This document shows, in pieces, positions 54,318 through 64,000 of a stretch of DNA of 64,000 nt. The position numbers and the translations under genes were made by a program. A model generated the notes under the pieces. That model did no database searches. It was not told the origin of the DNA and saw nothing but the letters and a program-made list of their open reading frames with translations. The stretch is from positions 806,001 to 870,000 of the forward strand of contig JAUCEF010000003.1 in assembly GCA_033558025.1 (NCBI GenBank). Reading direction: 5' to 3'. The stretch comes from Phytophthora sp. 'mugwort'. Taxonomy: Eukaryota > Oomycota > Peronosporomycetes > Peronosporales > Peronosporaceae. The stretch's first letter is position 1; the number at the start of each line of letters is the position of its first letter.

Positions 54318-56120
54318 TCACTGCTCTCGATTGAAGTTTTGAAGTGTCTTCGCAGAGCCGTAGGAATTGCTGCGTCTTTTATTCCGTTTGCCAGCGGCCT
54401 CATTTGTCGCAGCGTGATGATGATGGTGGACACGCGGCGGCGTCGATAAAATGGCAAGTACAGGTGTGATACCAGCCATCGTAGGCGTCGAAGGCAGCAC
54501 GAGTTCAGATCGCAGCAGAATATCCTCCTCCACCTCTTCTTCGGTCAGCACGTCGCCCTCCGATCGGATCATGGCGCGCCGAGCCATCTCGCGCCAGTTA
54601 ATGTGCCACAGAGCCAGTGCCAGTAAACAAAATTTGACAGTTTCTCCTAAAAGACTACCCCACCAAAGACCGTGAAGTCCACCATTCCATTGAAGACCCA
54701 TGATGTAGGAAGCCGGTAGCATGACGACCCAAGATCCAATCGTCGTGATGACGACCAATGTCGTAGCGAGCGACATGGCCTCCACCACAGCCGACATGAT
54801 CACGTGCAGACCCGAGACAAACACGGCGGCACAGAAGATAGGCATCGTGCTAGTAATCGCAGCGACCACTGTCGGGTCGTGCGTGAAAAAGCCCGCGATG
54901 GGGTCACGGCAAACGTACACAAGCAACGCGGACACGAAGGCTGTCAATCCACCAAGCACAAAGCCGACGTGGAAAGTGCGCTTTGCTGCCACGGGTCGGT
55001 TCGCACCCAGGAAATTTGCTACGCGGACTTGTGTGGGCAAGCCAAAGCCCCAGTACACTCCGAAAATCAGCCCCCACAGGTTAAAGAGAATGCTGTTCGC
55101 CGCCAGATTCCACGCGCCGAGCGACCCTGCAAGAGCTGAGATCACATTGTACACCCACTCGTCCAGTGCCAGATTAACTGTCATTCCAGCCGACAGGAAT
55201 GCGAACGTGCGCATACGCTCCCATTCTAAGCAGGCGTGGAGATCAAAGCCAAACCACGTCTTTTTGTGGTAACCTTTGTACCAAAACGCGTAGATCACGA
55301 GCGCCGTGGGCTGGAAAATGGACGACACGGTCTGAGCGATGGGCGCACCAATGAATCCAAGTCCTGGAATCGACCCGCAGCCGTAGATGAAGAAATAATT
55401 CGAGCTAAGCGAGACAGCAACGCTGGCAATACTGATGATCGTGGCAGGTCGAACGATCTCCTGGGCCTGCAAATACTGTCTCAAAGCGCAATAAATCGCT
55501 TGTGGAAGCACACTCGGTGCCAGGAACCTCGCGTACGTGTCGGCCAGCTCCAGAATCTCGAAATCGTCCGTCACGACACTCAAGATCTTGTCCACGTAGA
55601 AAAATGAAACCACGACCGGCACTGACAGCACAAGGAGGACGAGCAGCGCCAGCTGGAGCCAAATGCCCACGAGACGGTAGTTCTTGGCACCGTACGCCTG
55701 GCCGCAGAGAGTGCAGACTGAGACCGCAAAGCCGAAGATGAGAATCTGAACGCCGCCCGTCCATACGTTGGCCAATGCGCTGGCCGCGAGCTCGCGCGAG
55801 CCCAATCTGCCCAGGAAGGCGGTACTTATGGTACTTAGCGAGATCCGACAGAACGTGGTGACGCTCACTTGCCAGCCCATGCTCCAGATGGCCCACGCTT
55901 CTTCGCGGAACGTGGGTACAGCGTCTTCTTCGCTTTGGGTCGCATCCGTCTCGACCAACGGGCGGGTTTCGTCCGTGGCGACTAGCGGCTTCGATTGCCA
56001 GTCGAGTAGGTCGTCGTCGAGCGAGTAGCGATTGATCTGCAGCGCATGGGTCGACGGGGGCGTGTCCAGCGACAGTCTTTGCGCGTCTTCTTGTGCGTGC
56101 GGAGCTGTAGACGACGTCAT
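54318..56120 (-). CDS. MATE-family multidrug/toxin extrusion transporter, 600 aa
   Basis: The frame is open to 56273, but I choose the ATG at 56120 (MTSSTAPHAQED) because the first 51 residues lack MATE features. After a ~75-residue acidic cytosolic N-terminus (ending TFREEAWAIWSMGWQ), about 12 hydrophobic segments form two six-helix bundles. Visible family blocks are ISTAFLGRLGSRELAASALAN, SVCTLCGQAYGAKNYRLVGI, FIGAPIAQTVSSIFQP, GVYWGFGLPTQVRVANFLGA and GSLLGETVKFC. The CGQAxGA and P-x-Q-x-R-V-x-N-x-LGA blocks are diagnostic of eukaryotic MATEs, which export organic cations or metabolites by proton or sodium exchange. The C-terminus is cytosolic, with a His run (VHHHHHAATNE). Substrate unknown. 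Single exon. Confidence 0.9.
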   Translation of the reverse strand: MTSSTAPHAQEDAQRLSLDTPPSTHALQINRYSLDDDLLDWQSKPLVATDETRPLVETDATQSEEDAVPTFREEAWAIWSMGWQVSVTTFCRISLSTISTAFLGRLGSRELAASALANVWTGGVQILIFGFAVSVCTLCGQAYGAKNYRLVGIWLQLALLVLLVLSVPVVVSFFYVDKILSVVTDDFEILELADTYARFLAPSVLPQAIYCALRQYLQAQEIVRPATIISIASVAVSLSSNYFFIYGCGSIPGLGFIGAPIAQTVSSIFQPTALVIYAFWYKGYHKKTWFGFDLHACLEWERMRTFAFLSAGMTVNLALDEWVYNVISALAGSLGAWNLAANSILFNLWGLIFGVYWGFGLPTQVRVANFLGANRPVAAKRTFHVGFVLGGLTAFVSALLVYVCRDPIAGFFTHDPTVVAAITSTMPIFCAAVFVSGLHVIMSAVVEAMSLATTLVVITTIGSWVVMLPASYIMGLQWNGGLHGLWWGSLLGETVKFCLLALALWHINWREMARRAMIRSEGDVLTEEEVEEDILLRSELVLPSTPTMAGITPVLAILSTPPRVHHHHHAATNEAAGKRNKRRSNSYGSAKTLQNFNREQ

Positions 56121-56133
56121 GCCAGGTTCCACT

Positions 56134-56147
56134 AAGATTGAGGATGA
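56134..56147 (-). promoter_or_regulatory. Possible initiator of the MATE gene
   Basis: TCATCCTCAATCTT on the minus strand, 14-27 bases upstream of the preferred ATG at 56120, resembles the oomycete TCAYTYYNCAWTTT initiator with one base missing. If real, it supports the downstream start codon over the one at 56273. Confidence 0.35.
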
Positions 56148-56279
56148 AGTCTTTTGGCCTATTTTTGCCGGTGAAAAGGTGGATATGGAGATGGGGATAT
56201 CACGCAAGTTGCAGCACATGTTAGTTACCAAAAGTTGGTACGATGGAGATTCACGGTGTATATCACGGGCCATGATTCG

Positions 56280-57149
56280 CGGCGCTTATTTAACACGATT
56301 TGCTATCGATCAAGTTGGTGTTTTTAAAAACGACAGGATGGAGCACGGCAAGGTCTTGGCGCCAGACAGCAAGAGCAGTGCATTCTGGTTACGTAACCGC
56401 ATGATCTTCTTTGTTGCGGTGATAGAAATGACCCAGCTCAATGCAAGTGAAGGAGTTCCGCAGTGTCGACGCCTAATGAAATATGGAAGTCCGTCACATC
56501 ATCACAATTCGATCAATCAGAATTCGAATCAATGGGGGTTGTTACAGACGGCAACGCCGTACCATAACTCACGGGGGTCATGTAACACATGGTAATCCAG
56601 GCGAACCTTGTAAGAAGAGTGAGAACATGCCTTTATTCCGTTACCACGACGAAATAGTTAAAGTGGCCCCCTCTTGCAACCAACATCCGACCTTTCTATA
56701 CACTCATTGGGCGGCCCCATTACATATTTGGAAGGACGATATTTATCACGAGTGCCCTCAGAAGTGGCAGCAGTGCACTCAGGATTGGTTTTAGACAATA
56801 GGATAACAAACACAATTTATAGACGCGTTCAACAACCCCCCTGACCTGGGCAGCACTTTCAACTTGAACTGGGCGCCACTTTCAATCCGGTCTGCCGATT
56901 AAGCTGCTTTCTCCACTTTCCCAACTCTTCCATTTGCTCGTTACAACTCGTACGGCTACAATACTTCTCTCCTTCATAAACCTTGACGACTTGTACACTT
57001 TCTGTTGTGTCGTATGCATTAGGCCTTGACTCCGAGGTCGTTTGTCTTCGGGTTTAATGAGTCTTATTGTGACGGGGCACAGAACACCTTGCGCACAGGA
57101 AGTATGACTTCCGGAGAATATACAACTCTCAGTGAACGGCATTTCACTA
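56280..57149. other. Intergenic, no gene recognised
   Basis: Short frames only. It includes the distal upstream region of the MATE gene and the approach to an LTR-like sequence. Confidence 0.45.
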
Positions 57150-57432
57150 GTCCCTGGCCTGTGGGACTGTTATCCAAGTTAATTAGATTTAAGACTGAAT
57201 ATATTTATAGGTGACCCCTTGTAATGCGTCTACATACTAACTATTAGTCACCTATAAAGTACCCTAGATGTTATCCTATTGAGTGGCTCTGAGGTACTTG
57301 TACCATATCTGTGGTACCTATCATGATGTCATTACCGTCAACGTCATAGTGATGTTTAGCTACATCGCTTAGTGTACTTGGGTACACCTACTCTGAAGAG
57401 TGACTTGGCACTCTTCATGTAACCCCGTTACA
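57150..57432. repeat. LTR-like sequence 2, boundary TGTAACCCCGTTACA
   Basis: It ends in the same TGTAACCCCGTTACA (57418-57432) as LTR-like sequence 1 and shares the GACTGAAT...TTATA block near its left end. The flank to the right (CGACCA-x-CC-x-GGCG) also resembles that of LTR 1. Gag follows on the plus strand about 190 bp on, favouring plus orientation, though a TATAAATATA box reads better on the minus strand. The left end is estimated. Confidence 0.5.
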
Positions 57433-57619
57433 TCCCGCACACTTAGGTTCGGTTTACCGACCATCCAGGGCGAGTGAAAGGGAATCGCCGCCATTCACTT
57501 TCCAAGTCGAATTACATCAACTTCGCTGCGGTTGGTTTCCGCAACCGGCTCATTTCCTTTTGAACCCGAGCACTTCCGCGTGCTCTTCTATCTTCTCAGC
57601 TTCCACATCAGCCTCAAGC

Positions 57620-59292
57620 ATGACCAATACTCGGTCTGGCAGCGGTGCGGAAGCGCCTGCCAAGCCTGTTGCTTCCAAGCATCAGGCTAAGAGCTCTAAG
57701 CCGTCCGACAAAGGCTCTGCCGCTAAGGGATCCACCAAGTGGTATCCAAGGTGACCCCCACGGCACCTGAACCGCCTGAGGAGGACCCTGAGCTCCTCGT
57801 GGGCTATGAGGAGGACTCGGACAAGTCTCCCATGTCCTGGGGTGATAACGAGATCCAGCTCGTCCAGGGGTCTGACGGCGACCTAGTCAGTCGGACTCAC
57901 TTGGGTCCCGCACCCCGCTGTCTAGCCATAACGGCGACGATGCCGACGCGCCGAAGACGCCCGAGCGTCATGGGAGCCTGTGCCCACCCAAGGAGGACGA
58001 AGAGGAACCTCGTTCTCCGGTCAAGATCTTGACGGTCACTAAGGCAACCGCCCGCGTCAAGGCTGCTAAGGCTGCAGCAGCCTCGGAAGTCAGCCTAAGC
58101 GGCGGGCTGCTTCCCGTTCTCCGATCCGGGAAGGGTATGGGACCCTCACGTTCACGAACAAGTGCCTCTTCAGCTCTTCTTCCGACGAGGAGGAAGAGGG
58201 TCAAATTGGCCGAGAGATCTCCAACGATCTCGACGGGCAGCAGTCGGAGTACCAGGCTGCTCGTGATAAGGGAGTGCGGGCCCCGGCGACCCCGTCGCCT
58301 GAGAAGTACTCTTCACCTGTTCGTGGGGGGCAGCCTTAAGCTCCCGGGTACTTCCCTCCTGAGAAGTCCCACGGAGCCGACGCCTACGTAGGTCGGCTCC
58401 AGCCGCCTCGTGTGCTCCTTGGCGAGCGCTCTTCTCGGGGCGCTTGTGAGCGCCACCTGGTGGCCCGGCAGCCCCTGTCCAAAAACGTGAGCATCGCACG
58501 GAGCGTGCTCCTAGCACCGCACAACATCCCGCTCAAGGGGTTCACGAGCCGGCGAGAGAAGCCTGAGCTCCAGTCGAGATTGCGACCTGTGTGGGGATAT
58601 CCAGCCGTGATGCCCCCACACTGTGACTCTTGCCAAGAGGCGGAGGCCGTCTTTTGGAAGTGGGCAGCTATGCGCTGCTCACAAGGAAAATTTGAAGTTC
58701 TCCGGCAGGATGTCACTTTTGAGGCCATCCTTGACCTCCTAGATCAGCGTATTCAGTTTGCTCATGTGTTTTGACAAACGGCAGCTCTCTCAAGTACTGC
58801 CCACCCCGTTCGGGCAAGAAAGCACGAACTACTTACGAAACCGCCGCCGATTCTGTTCCCAGATCGCGACAGCTTTCGGGCTGTCAGCCTGGAGCCGTTC
58901 GTACGGCTCCCACGAGCACTCAGCTTCCGAGTACCCCCTCCACTTCACGCGGAGCTGGCGCTTCTCGTAAGAGTGGTCTCCCCATTACGATCGAGGAGAG
59001 GCGGCGGTGGTCACGAGTACGAGTATGAGGCGCCGCCCCTCCGACTCAGGACCTGGTGTGCCGCCTTCGGTTCCACCTCGGACGACCGTCCTACGAATGA
59101 CGTGGACGATCTTTCAACATCGGATGCCATTTGGGCGTCCATGGACCGAGTCCAACGGGAGTTGTCTCTAGTTCGGGACCTCCTGCGGCCTGTGCCTCAG
59201 GCGGGAGCGCCTCCTGCGTACTCCCAGCCGTATCACTATGGCTCATACTCGGCGTATGCAGCCAAGGTTCTTTCGTATGGAACAGATGTTTA
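57620..59292 (+). pseudogene. Gypsy-type gag 3, decayed
   Basis: The start MTNTRSGSGAEAPAKPVASK lies ~190 bp after the LTR. The reading continues through at least five frame changes: EEDPELLVGYEEDSDKSPMS, YGTLTFTNKCLFSSSSDEEE, VGRLQPPRVLLG, LKGFTSRREKPELQ, VWGYPAVMPPHCDSCQEAEA and SMDRVQRELSLVRDLLRPV. It is an acidic then Pro-rich region with a Cys pair, a pattern I associate with oomycete Gypsy gag. No pol follows; a MULE fragment comes next. Confidence 0.55.
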
Positions 59293-59329
59293 AGAGCTGC
59301 ATTACGCAGCAAGCGAGGCTATTTTCACG

Positions 59330-60110
59330 CGAAGCCCGCAGAGGTGCAAGCAAGACGGGCCAAGTCTCCAGAGCTGACTAGATTTCCGCGGTACTTTTCA
59401 AAAGTCTGGTTAAACCAGCGTTAGTGGCGCTGGCAATGCTTTCACACTCCAAGCGGCTGTGCTACAACCCAAAACCCATGTGGAACCTACAACGCAGCTA
59501 TCAAGAGGGACGTGACACTCCGACGCAAGTTGAATGTTGGCGCTCTGCTGCCACAGCCATGACAATGTGTGAAAGCGAAAGTGTATCTGCTCGGCCATTT
59601 ACCACAACTCCTTAACCCGATGCCAGAGTCGTGCACCGAGTGAGGGGCATGTCCCGGGCTGGCTGTCCCTCCACTCCGCCTCGCGTATCAGTATTGCATT
59701 CCTACTTTCAGGAACCGCGGGGGAAGCTAATCGCGACATCGTCCGGGTTGTTAGTCGACCTTCTCCTCTAGTATTTGACGAGCTACATCGACGCACCCTT
59801 GAGGACCTCCTCGTGTTTCTCAGCTGAACACGTTGGCCGCATGGATAGAGATACAGGGAATGCCCGGAGGCGAGTGGGCGGTCAACCTTCTAGCTTTCTC
59901 GTGTACCTGTGTTTTTATGAAGTATGGAACTTGCATTCACACGCTATTCACAATGGAGATCCGCGGCTCCATGGATATAGTGGGAAGAGAGACGCTGGTA
60001 AACCGAGGACAAAGCAGGCGATCGGGTGCAGCTACTGGAGACGGGCGCTCGCCAAATATCGGAGAAGCGTTAGAAAGAGAGTGGGGGCTATGTGTGTAGT
60101 ACCTTGCCGA
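59330..60110 (+). pseudogene. MULE transposase C-terminus with SWIM zinc finger
   Basis: FPRYFSKVWLNQR-stop-WRWQCFHTPSG is followed by NAAIKRDVTLRRKLNVGALL, then VVSRPSPLVFDELHRRTLED, then a SWIM finger: GEWAVNLLAFSCTCVFMKYG with TCIHTLF (C-x-C-xn-C-x-H). The same YF-x2-x-WL ... WQCF block is seen in the MULE at 27-28 kb, but this copy is from another branch. Stops at 59422 and elsewhere show decay. The DDE core is absent. Confidence 0.75.
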
Positions 60111-63100
60111 ATATACTCGAAGTTATTCCGTAGTGAAGTTGGTTCCGTTTTGTAGAGGGATGGGTATTAAATAATCAGAAGGTGTGGCACGCAGCTGTCG
60201 AGTTTAATAAGGCGAATTTAATGCAGTATCATGTGGCTCCAACAGTTTATATTTCGAGATAGGCTGCGGGGCGAAAACAAAAGGGAGGAACTGCCATGTA
60301 ACGATACGAATCATACCCAACGCTACGTATCGCTTGTAATAATTATAGAGTATAAGTTGAAGATTTTTTCTGTCGCTGTTTCACTTGACCCTAACAGATC
60401 AATATTACAAGAAAGGCTGCGTTTGAAAGGTACGGTATAACGTGATGTTGAAGTCTACTTCAACATAAACCCGGTAACAACTATTAATTGTTGGCGAAAT
60501 CTAGAATATACAGTCGGCAATAAATAGCAAGTCGAAGACAGCATGTGTTGCTTTGACGCACAAACTATACTCTGGTCGTTTTGGCTGACAATAAAATCGA
60601 AACAGCTAGTTTTTTTTTTGTAATTTATAGTGTAGGAGAATTTGCCTTATACAAGTCATTGTGATGTGCTGACGTTCACGGCGCCCTAACGTTCAGCAAA
60701 CACCAGCATCCCATTTACATAGGCTGCATGAGATAAGAGATCAGATCCTCAACGTGAATGCAATTACCACTTACTCATAGGCTTCGGGCCTTACTTTCCT
60801 TTGGTTTCTTACCTGTCCTCACTCATTGCATCCGCTTTTCTCGCTGGTGTTTTTTTCTTTCATTTTGCATTGACCACCGTACGCGTCTCCGCTGAGGTTG
60901 CCGACAACATCAGAGCGCCAAGGAATGTCGTCTTCTCTTCTTCGAAGTTTGCACTCGCCCTTCCATGACGCGGTACGCCTACAGTACAGATTTGAAGGCT
61001 TTCTCCGTCTCTTTTGCGATGCTGAGGCTACTTTCGTGGCATAATGATATTTGGTTCAGCCGATCCTCATGCTGCACGACAACATCACCAAACATGCCAC
61101 CTCTGCGATTTATCGTCGGTGTATCGGGTCGATAACCAAGTAGCACGGAGTGATACACGAGATTGGAGAGGCACACGATGTCTCCAGCTCAACAACACGC
61201 CTGTCGAGGTAGGTGCGAGCATTCGATTGAATGAATCTTCCTTGTTTTCCCAATTGAAATTCTCCGTCTGTTTTGCAGGGAAGAAGACCCACATTTTAAA
61301 GAAGTGACGTGAACAGGGTGGAATGTACGAGACCGTACGAGACCACGCGTCCGTGGTCTACGTAGATAGATGACTACCGGTTGCCAGCATGAAGTCAGTA
61401 CTCAGACTTGTATGTGTAGGCATCACCGCATGAACGTCAGCTTTGTACCTTGGCAGCTCCACTGAAACTTGATCTGCAGAACAAAATTCCCCTTCGACAG
61501 CCTCTTCTTCAGCACACTTGTAGACAGCCTCACGGATCTCAAACGTCCCCACTATTTCGAATATGTGCTGAGGTTCTTCAGGTAATTGCTCATGATCACG
61601 GCAGACTGCAGCGCTGTTGCATGCGTCGCGGAATAGCACTGCAGGCGCGTTAATAGTGTTGGCCTTCGTTTAATGCGAACGGCCCTTGTAAGTAGCGACC
61701 CATACCTTCCCGGAGCTTCTTGATCATGCGATGCCTTTCGTAGTGCTTCCTGCCGAATACTCCACCAACAATTAAGCTTTCGACTTCTTGCGAGTGCAAG
61801 CTGTCTAGCTGTCTATTTTGACTCCAAACGATAGTGAATTAGCAATTACGCCCTCGGTATTCAGTACGTCCTCGGCGAGCAGCGGCTTCTTGGTTTCTTG
61901 GCAGGCCGCGACGCAGCGGAGCCGTCCGGGGCCTAGTTGGATAGTAGCTTCTTGGTTGGCTATTGGGCCTGGACGGAATGCGGCCTCTTGAATGGCTGCG
62001 CGCCCGGGTACTCGTGCGGAGGCCAGGTGCTCGGGTGGGTTCAGAGCTCGTTCGCGTCCCAGGCAGACTGCAGCTTCTTGGATGGCTGAGCGTCGGCGGA
62101 GTCGCGTGGGTTCTGGAAGGGAGTGGGGATCCTGGTGCGGGGGACGCGGTAGACGGCACAGGCTCGACGGACAGGGTGGGGGACGCAGAGCTTTTTTAAT
62201 GGAGGCCAAAGCTGACTGTTAAATAATACCGCGTAGTACATTAAACTGTGAAAAATGTTGTGTTCGGGGAGGTAAGAGCGCCAACGTGCCATCGGCAACT
62301 GTGTCTTTGCTTTGTACTGGTGCTCGTGTCGCCGTTGCAGTGCAGGCCCCGAAACAGGTGGCGTATTTAGTATTTCCTTGATTCCACTTACCTCGAGCAT
62401 TGATGATCATTTTACGTTTGTTAAGCCTGTCGTTATTAGTAAGTCTCGCGGAATGGATATTGATTAAGTACTAGAGAAGCACAAGGATTTACTGATACCT
62501 AGCTATTTGACTAAATAGCAGAGCGCACAGGATTAGTTACGCATTCTAGCTACTGTAACGACGTAAACACACGATCCAATTATTATGCCACTTTGCAATC
62601 TACCGGTATCATTATTTAAATATGGCTTAGGAGAACATTTGGTGGCGAAGCTACTTGCGGTTGTGGTACTTCTCCTGTGGAAGGCAGTGAATCTTCTATA
62701 TGGATTTTCCAATGGTGAGCAGCCAGTCTAATATTCGCAATTCGCGTCTCGTGGTAGATTCGCAGTGCCAACGCTAAAAAAAAAGCAACGTCTTGATGAA
62801 TGTAGAGTATTAAGATGGAACACTTAGGCATTCATATCCCGCGTACCGCCATGCTTGAGCACGGCAAGCATAACGAGGGCGTATCCCCATAAATTGAGAT
62901 CACCGCCCTCACTTCCCGACGTACCAGTAGGGTGTCACGTAGGACCGAACCGCGCTCCAAAGCAGGATGATCTCGCGAGGTGTGAAGTTGGTCAGCCGTC
63001 GGAATGCGCCAGCGCCGTCTTCAGCGAGCTACAAGTCCAGAATGGGCTAGGTGAGTCCGGCTCACTGTCTACCTGCGGAACCCTGTCCCGCACAAATCGG

Positions 63101-63655
63101 GCAAGCTCACTCAATTTCCCGGGTGTTTTGCTAGCATTCCGGGTTGGTATGTGGGGCGTAGCCGTCGAGGTGTGAAACTCGATCTTGCCACTTAGAGTGT
63201 ACATTCCGAAAGTGAGCTGCGGCAAGAGGTTCTACTCAAATACTACCTCCGCGCGGAGGAATGCACGTTGCAAAAGCAAATGCGCAGTGTTCCCCCTCGT
63301 TTTTAGCGGTTATAAGATTTGCGAAAGTATGCTACTGCTACTATGGCTGAGGCTAAGGCGCGGGTGCTCCGCCCAGTGTTACAAAATAGAAAGATCAATA
63401 TTGAAAGCCTCGTAGGTGGACACACGTGGTGCGGACTGAAGCTCAGCCGCTACTTATAGTAGGTCCCCCCAACAGGATTAGGTGACTGAGTCGGCGCATG
63501 TTAAAGTTGCCCAGCGCATAACAGAAAGTGCTATGATAGCAGGCCTTCTCCAATTCAGTACTATACTGAATTGCCTGGCAAGTACCCCAGTAATAATGAC
63601 GGCAATACGGTAACAAGCAATAATAAAAATTGGCGCAATTACTGCAATACGACTC
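60111..63655. other. Unassigned repeat-rich region
   Basis: No supportable gene. Unassigned minus-strand frames lie at 60979-61176 (VVVQHEDRLNQISL), 61358-61639 and 61805-62209; the last contains a degenerate repeated peptide (IQEAAVCLG, IQEAAFRPG, NQEATIQLG). The frame at 61085-61294 overlaps the first in another phase. All could be fragments of decayed elements. Confidence 0.4.
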
Positions 63656-63659
63656 TGTA

Positions 63660-63979
63660 TTAAAGCTGGTTCAAGTCATGAGCATCACCACCAACGTCGT
63701 CATATCCCGCATGTTCCTGTTTAAACATGATCAGCTCAAAGTCCGCTGGCAGCACGCAGGTACGTTGTGGTGTAAGCACAAGTTTGCATTGCGAAAAAAG
63801 CCTTTCACATGCGTTCGACGTCGGGGGGGGGGGGGGGGGGGCTGCTTTAACAGCGCGCCGTAGACCACCCTGTCCTGCCAAGCTGCCTTGGCGGTCTCGC
63901 CACGAAGTATCTGGGTCGCGTAGTCCTCCCCGGGTGCCTTCCGCTTGCTACCGAACCTCAGCTCCTCGAAGCGCTTCAC
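63660..63979 (-). pseudogene. Second hAT transposase C-terminal fragment near the window edge
   Basis: The minus-strand reading KRFEELRFGSKRKAPGEDYA runs into a 19-G/C tract (63823-63841). After a frame change comes TSNACERLFSQCKLVLTPQR, then VLPADFELIMF, the hAT dimerisation block. The homopolymer sits exactly where the family has IPPTSN, so expansion of proline codons broke the frame. The upstream part of the gene would lie to the right, beyond the window. Confidence 0.75.
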
Positions 63980-64000
63980 GGCAGCGGCTTAGGCGTTTGA

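Noticed and set aside
54451..55607. Plus-strand frames opposite the MATE transporter
   Set aside because: Antisense shadows of a strongly supported membrane protein gene.

Overview
The window looks like nuclear DNA of a plant-pathogenic oomycete, most probably Phytophthora or a close downy-mildew relative. Three signs point there: a secreted protein with an RxLR motif followed by an acidic dEER motif and a Nudix hydrolase domain, short GT-AG introns with CTAAC branch sites, and transposon families typical of oomycete genomes (Ty3/Gypsy, PIF/Harbinger, MULE, piggyBac, hAT, mariner). No bacterial operons, rRNA genes or CRISPR arrays were seen.

Layout. 1-3.6 kb: transposon debris, including an approximately 1.8-kb mariner-like element with recognisable terminal inverted repeats. 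3.6-18 kb: a gene-dense, single-exon island. It holds an IQ-motif protein (minus), a bZIP-like regulator (plus) followed by two decayed paralogues in tandem, an ATRX/ARIP4-type SNF2 remodeller (minus) and a chromo-barrel/Tudor-knot protein (minus). 18-42 kb: layered, mostly dead transposons: a minus-strand Gypsy element, a two-gene PIF/Harbinger element, a MULE, an intron-containing piggyBac copy, a plus-strand Gypsy with a chromodomain integrase, a coiled-coil gag and a second Harbinger fragment. 43.3-44.6 kb: the three-exon RxLR-Nudix effector, alone among repeats. 44.6-54 kb: AT-rich or repeat-derived DNA with a hAT tail. 54.3-56.1 kb: an intact MATE-family transporter. 57-64 kb: an LTR with decayed gag, a MULE fragment carrying a SWIM zinc finger, unassigned DNA, and a hAT fragment running towards the right edge.

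Functionally, the conserved island carries chromatin and transcription genes: remodeller, chromo-barrel protein and bZIP-like factor. The effector lies in the gene-sparse, repeat-rich part, as expected of a 'two-speed' oomycete genome. The most interesting locus is this effector. Its first intron falls exactly at the end of the Nudix box, so intron retention would truncate the catalytic domain. Coordinates of decayed elements are approximate, because they were assembled by eye from fragments in several frames.
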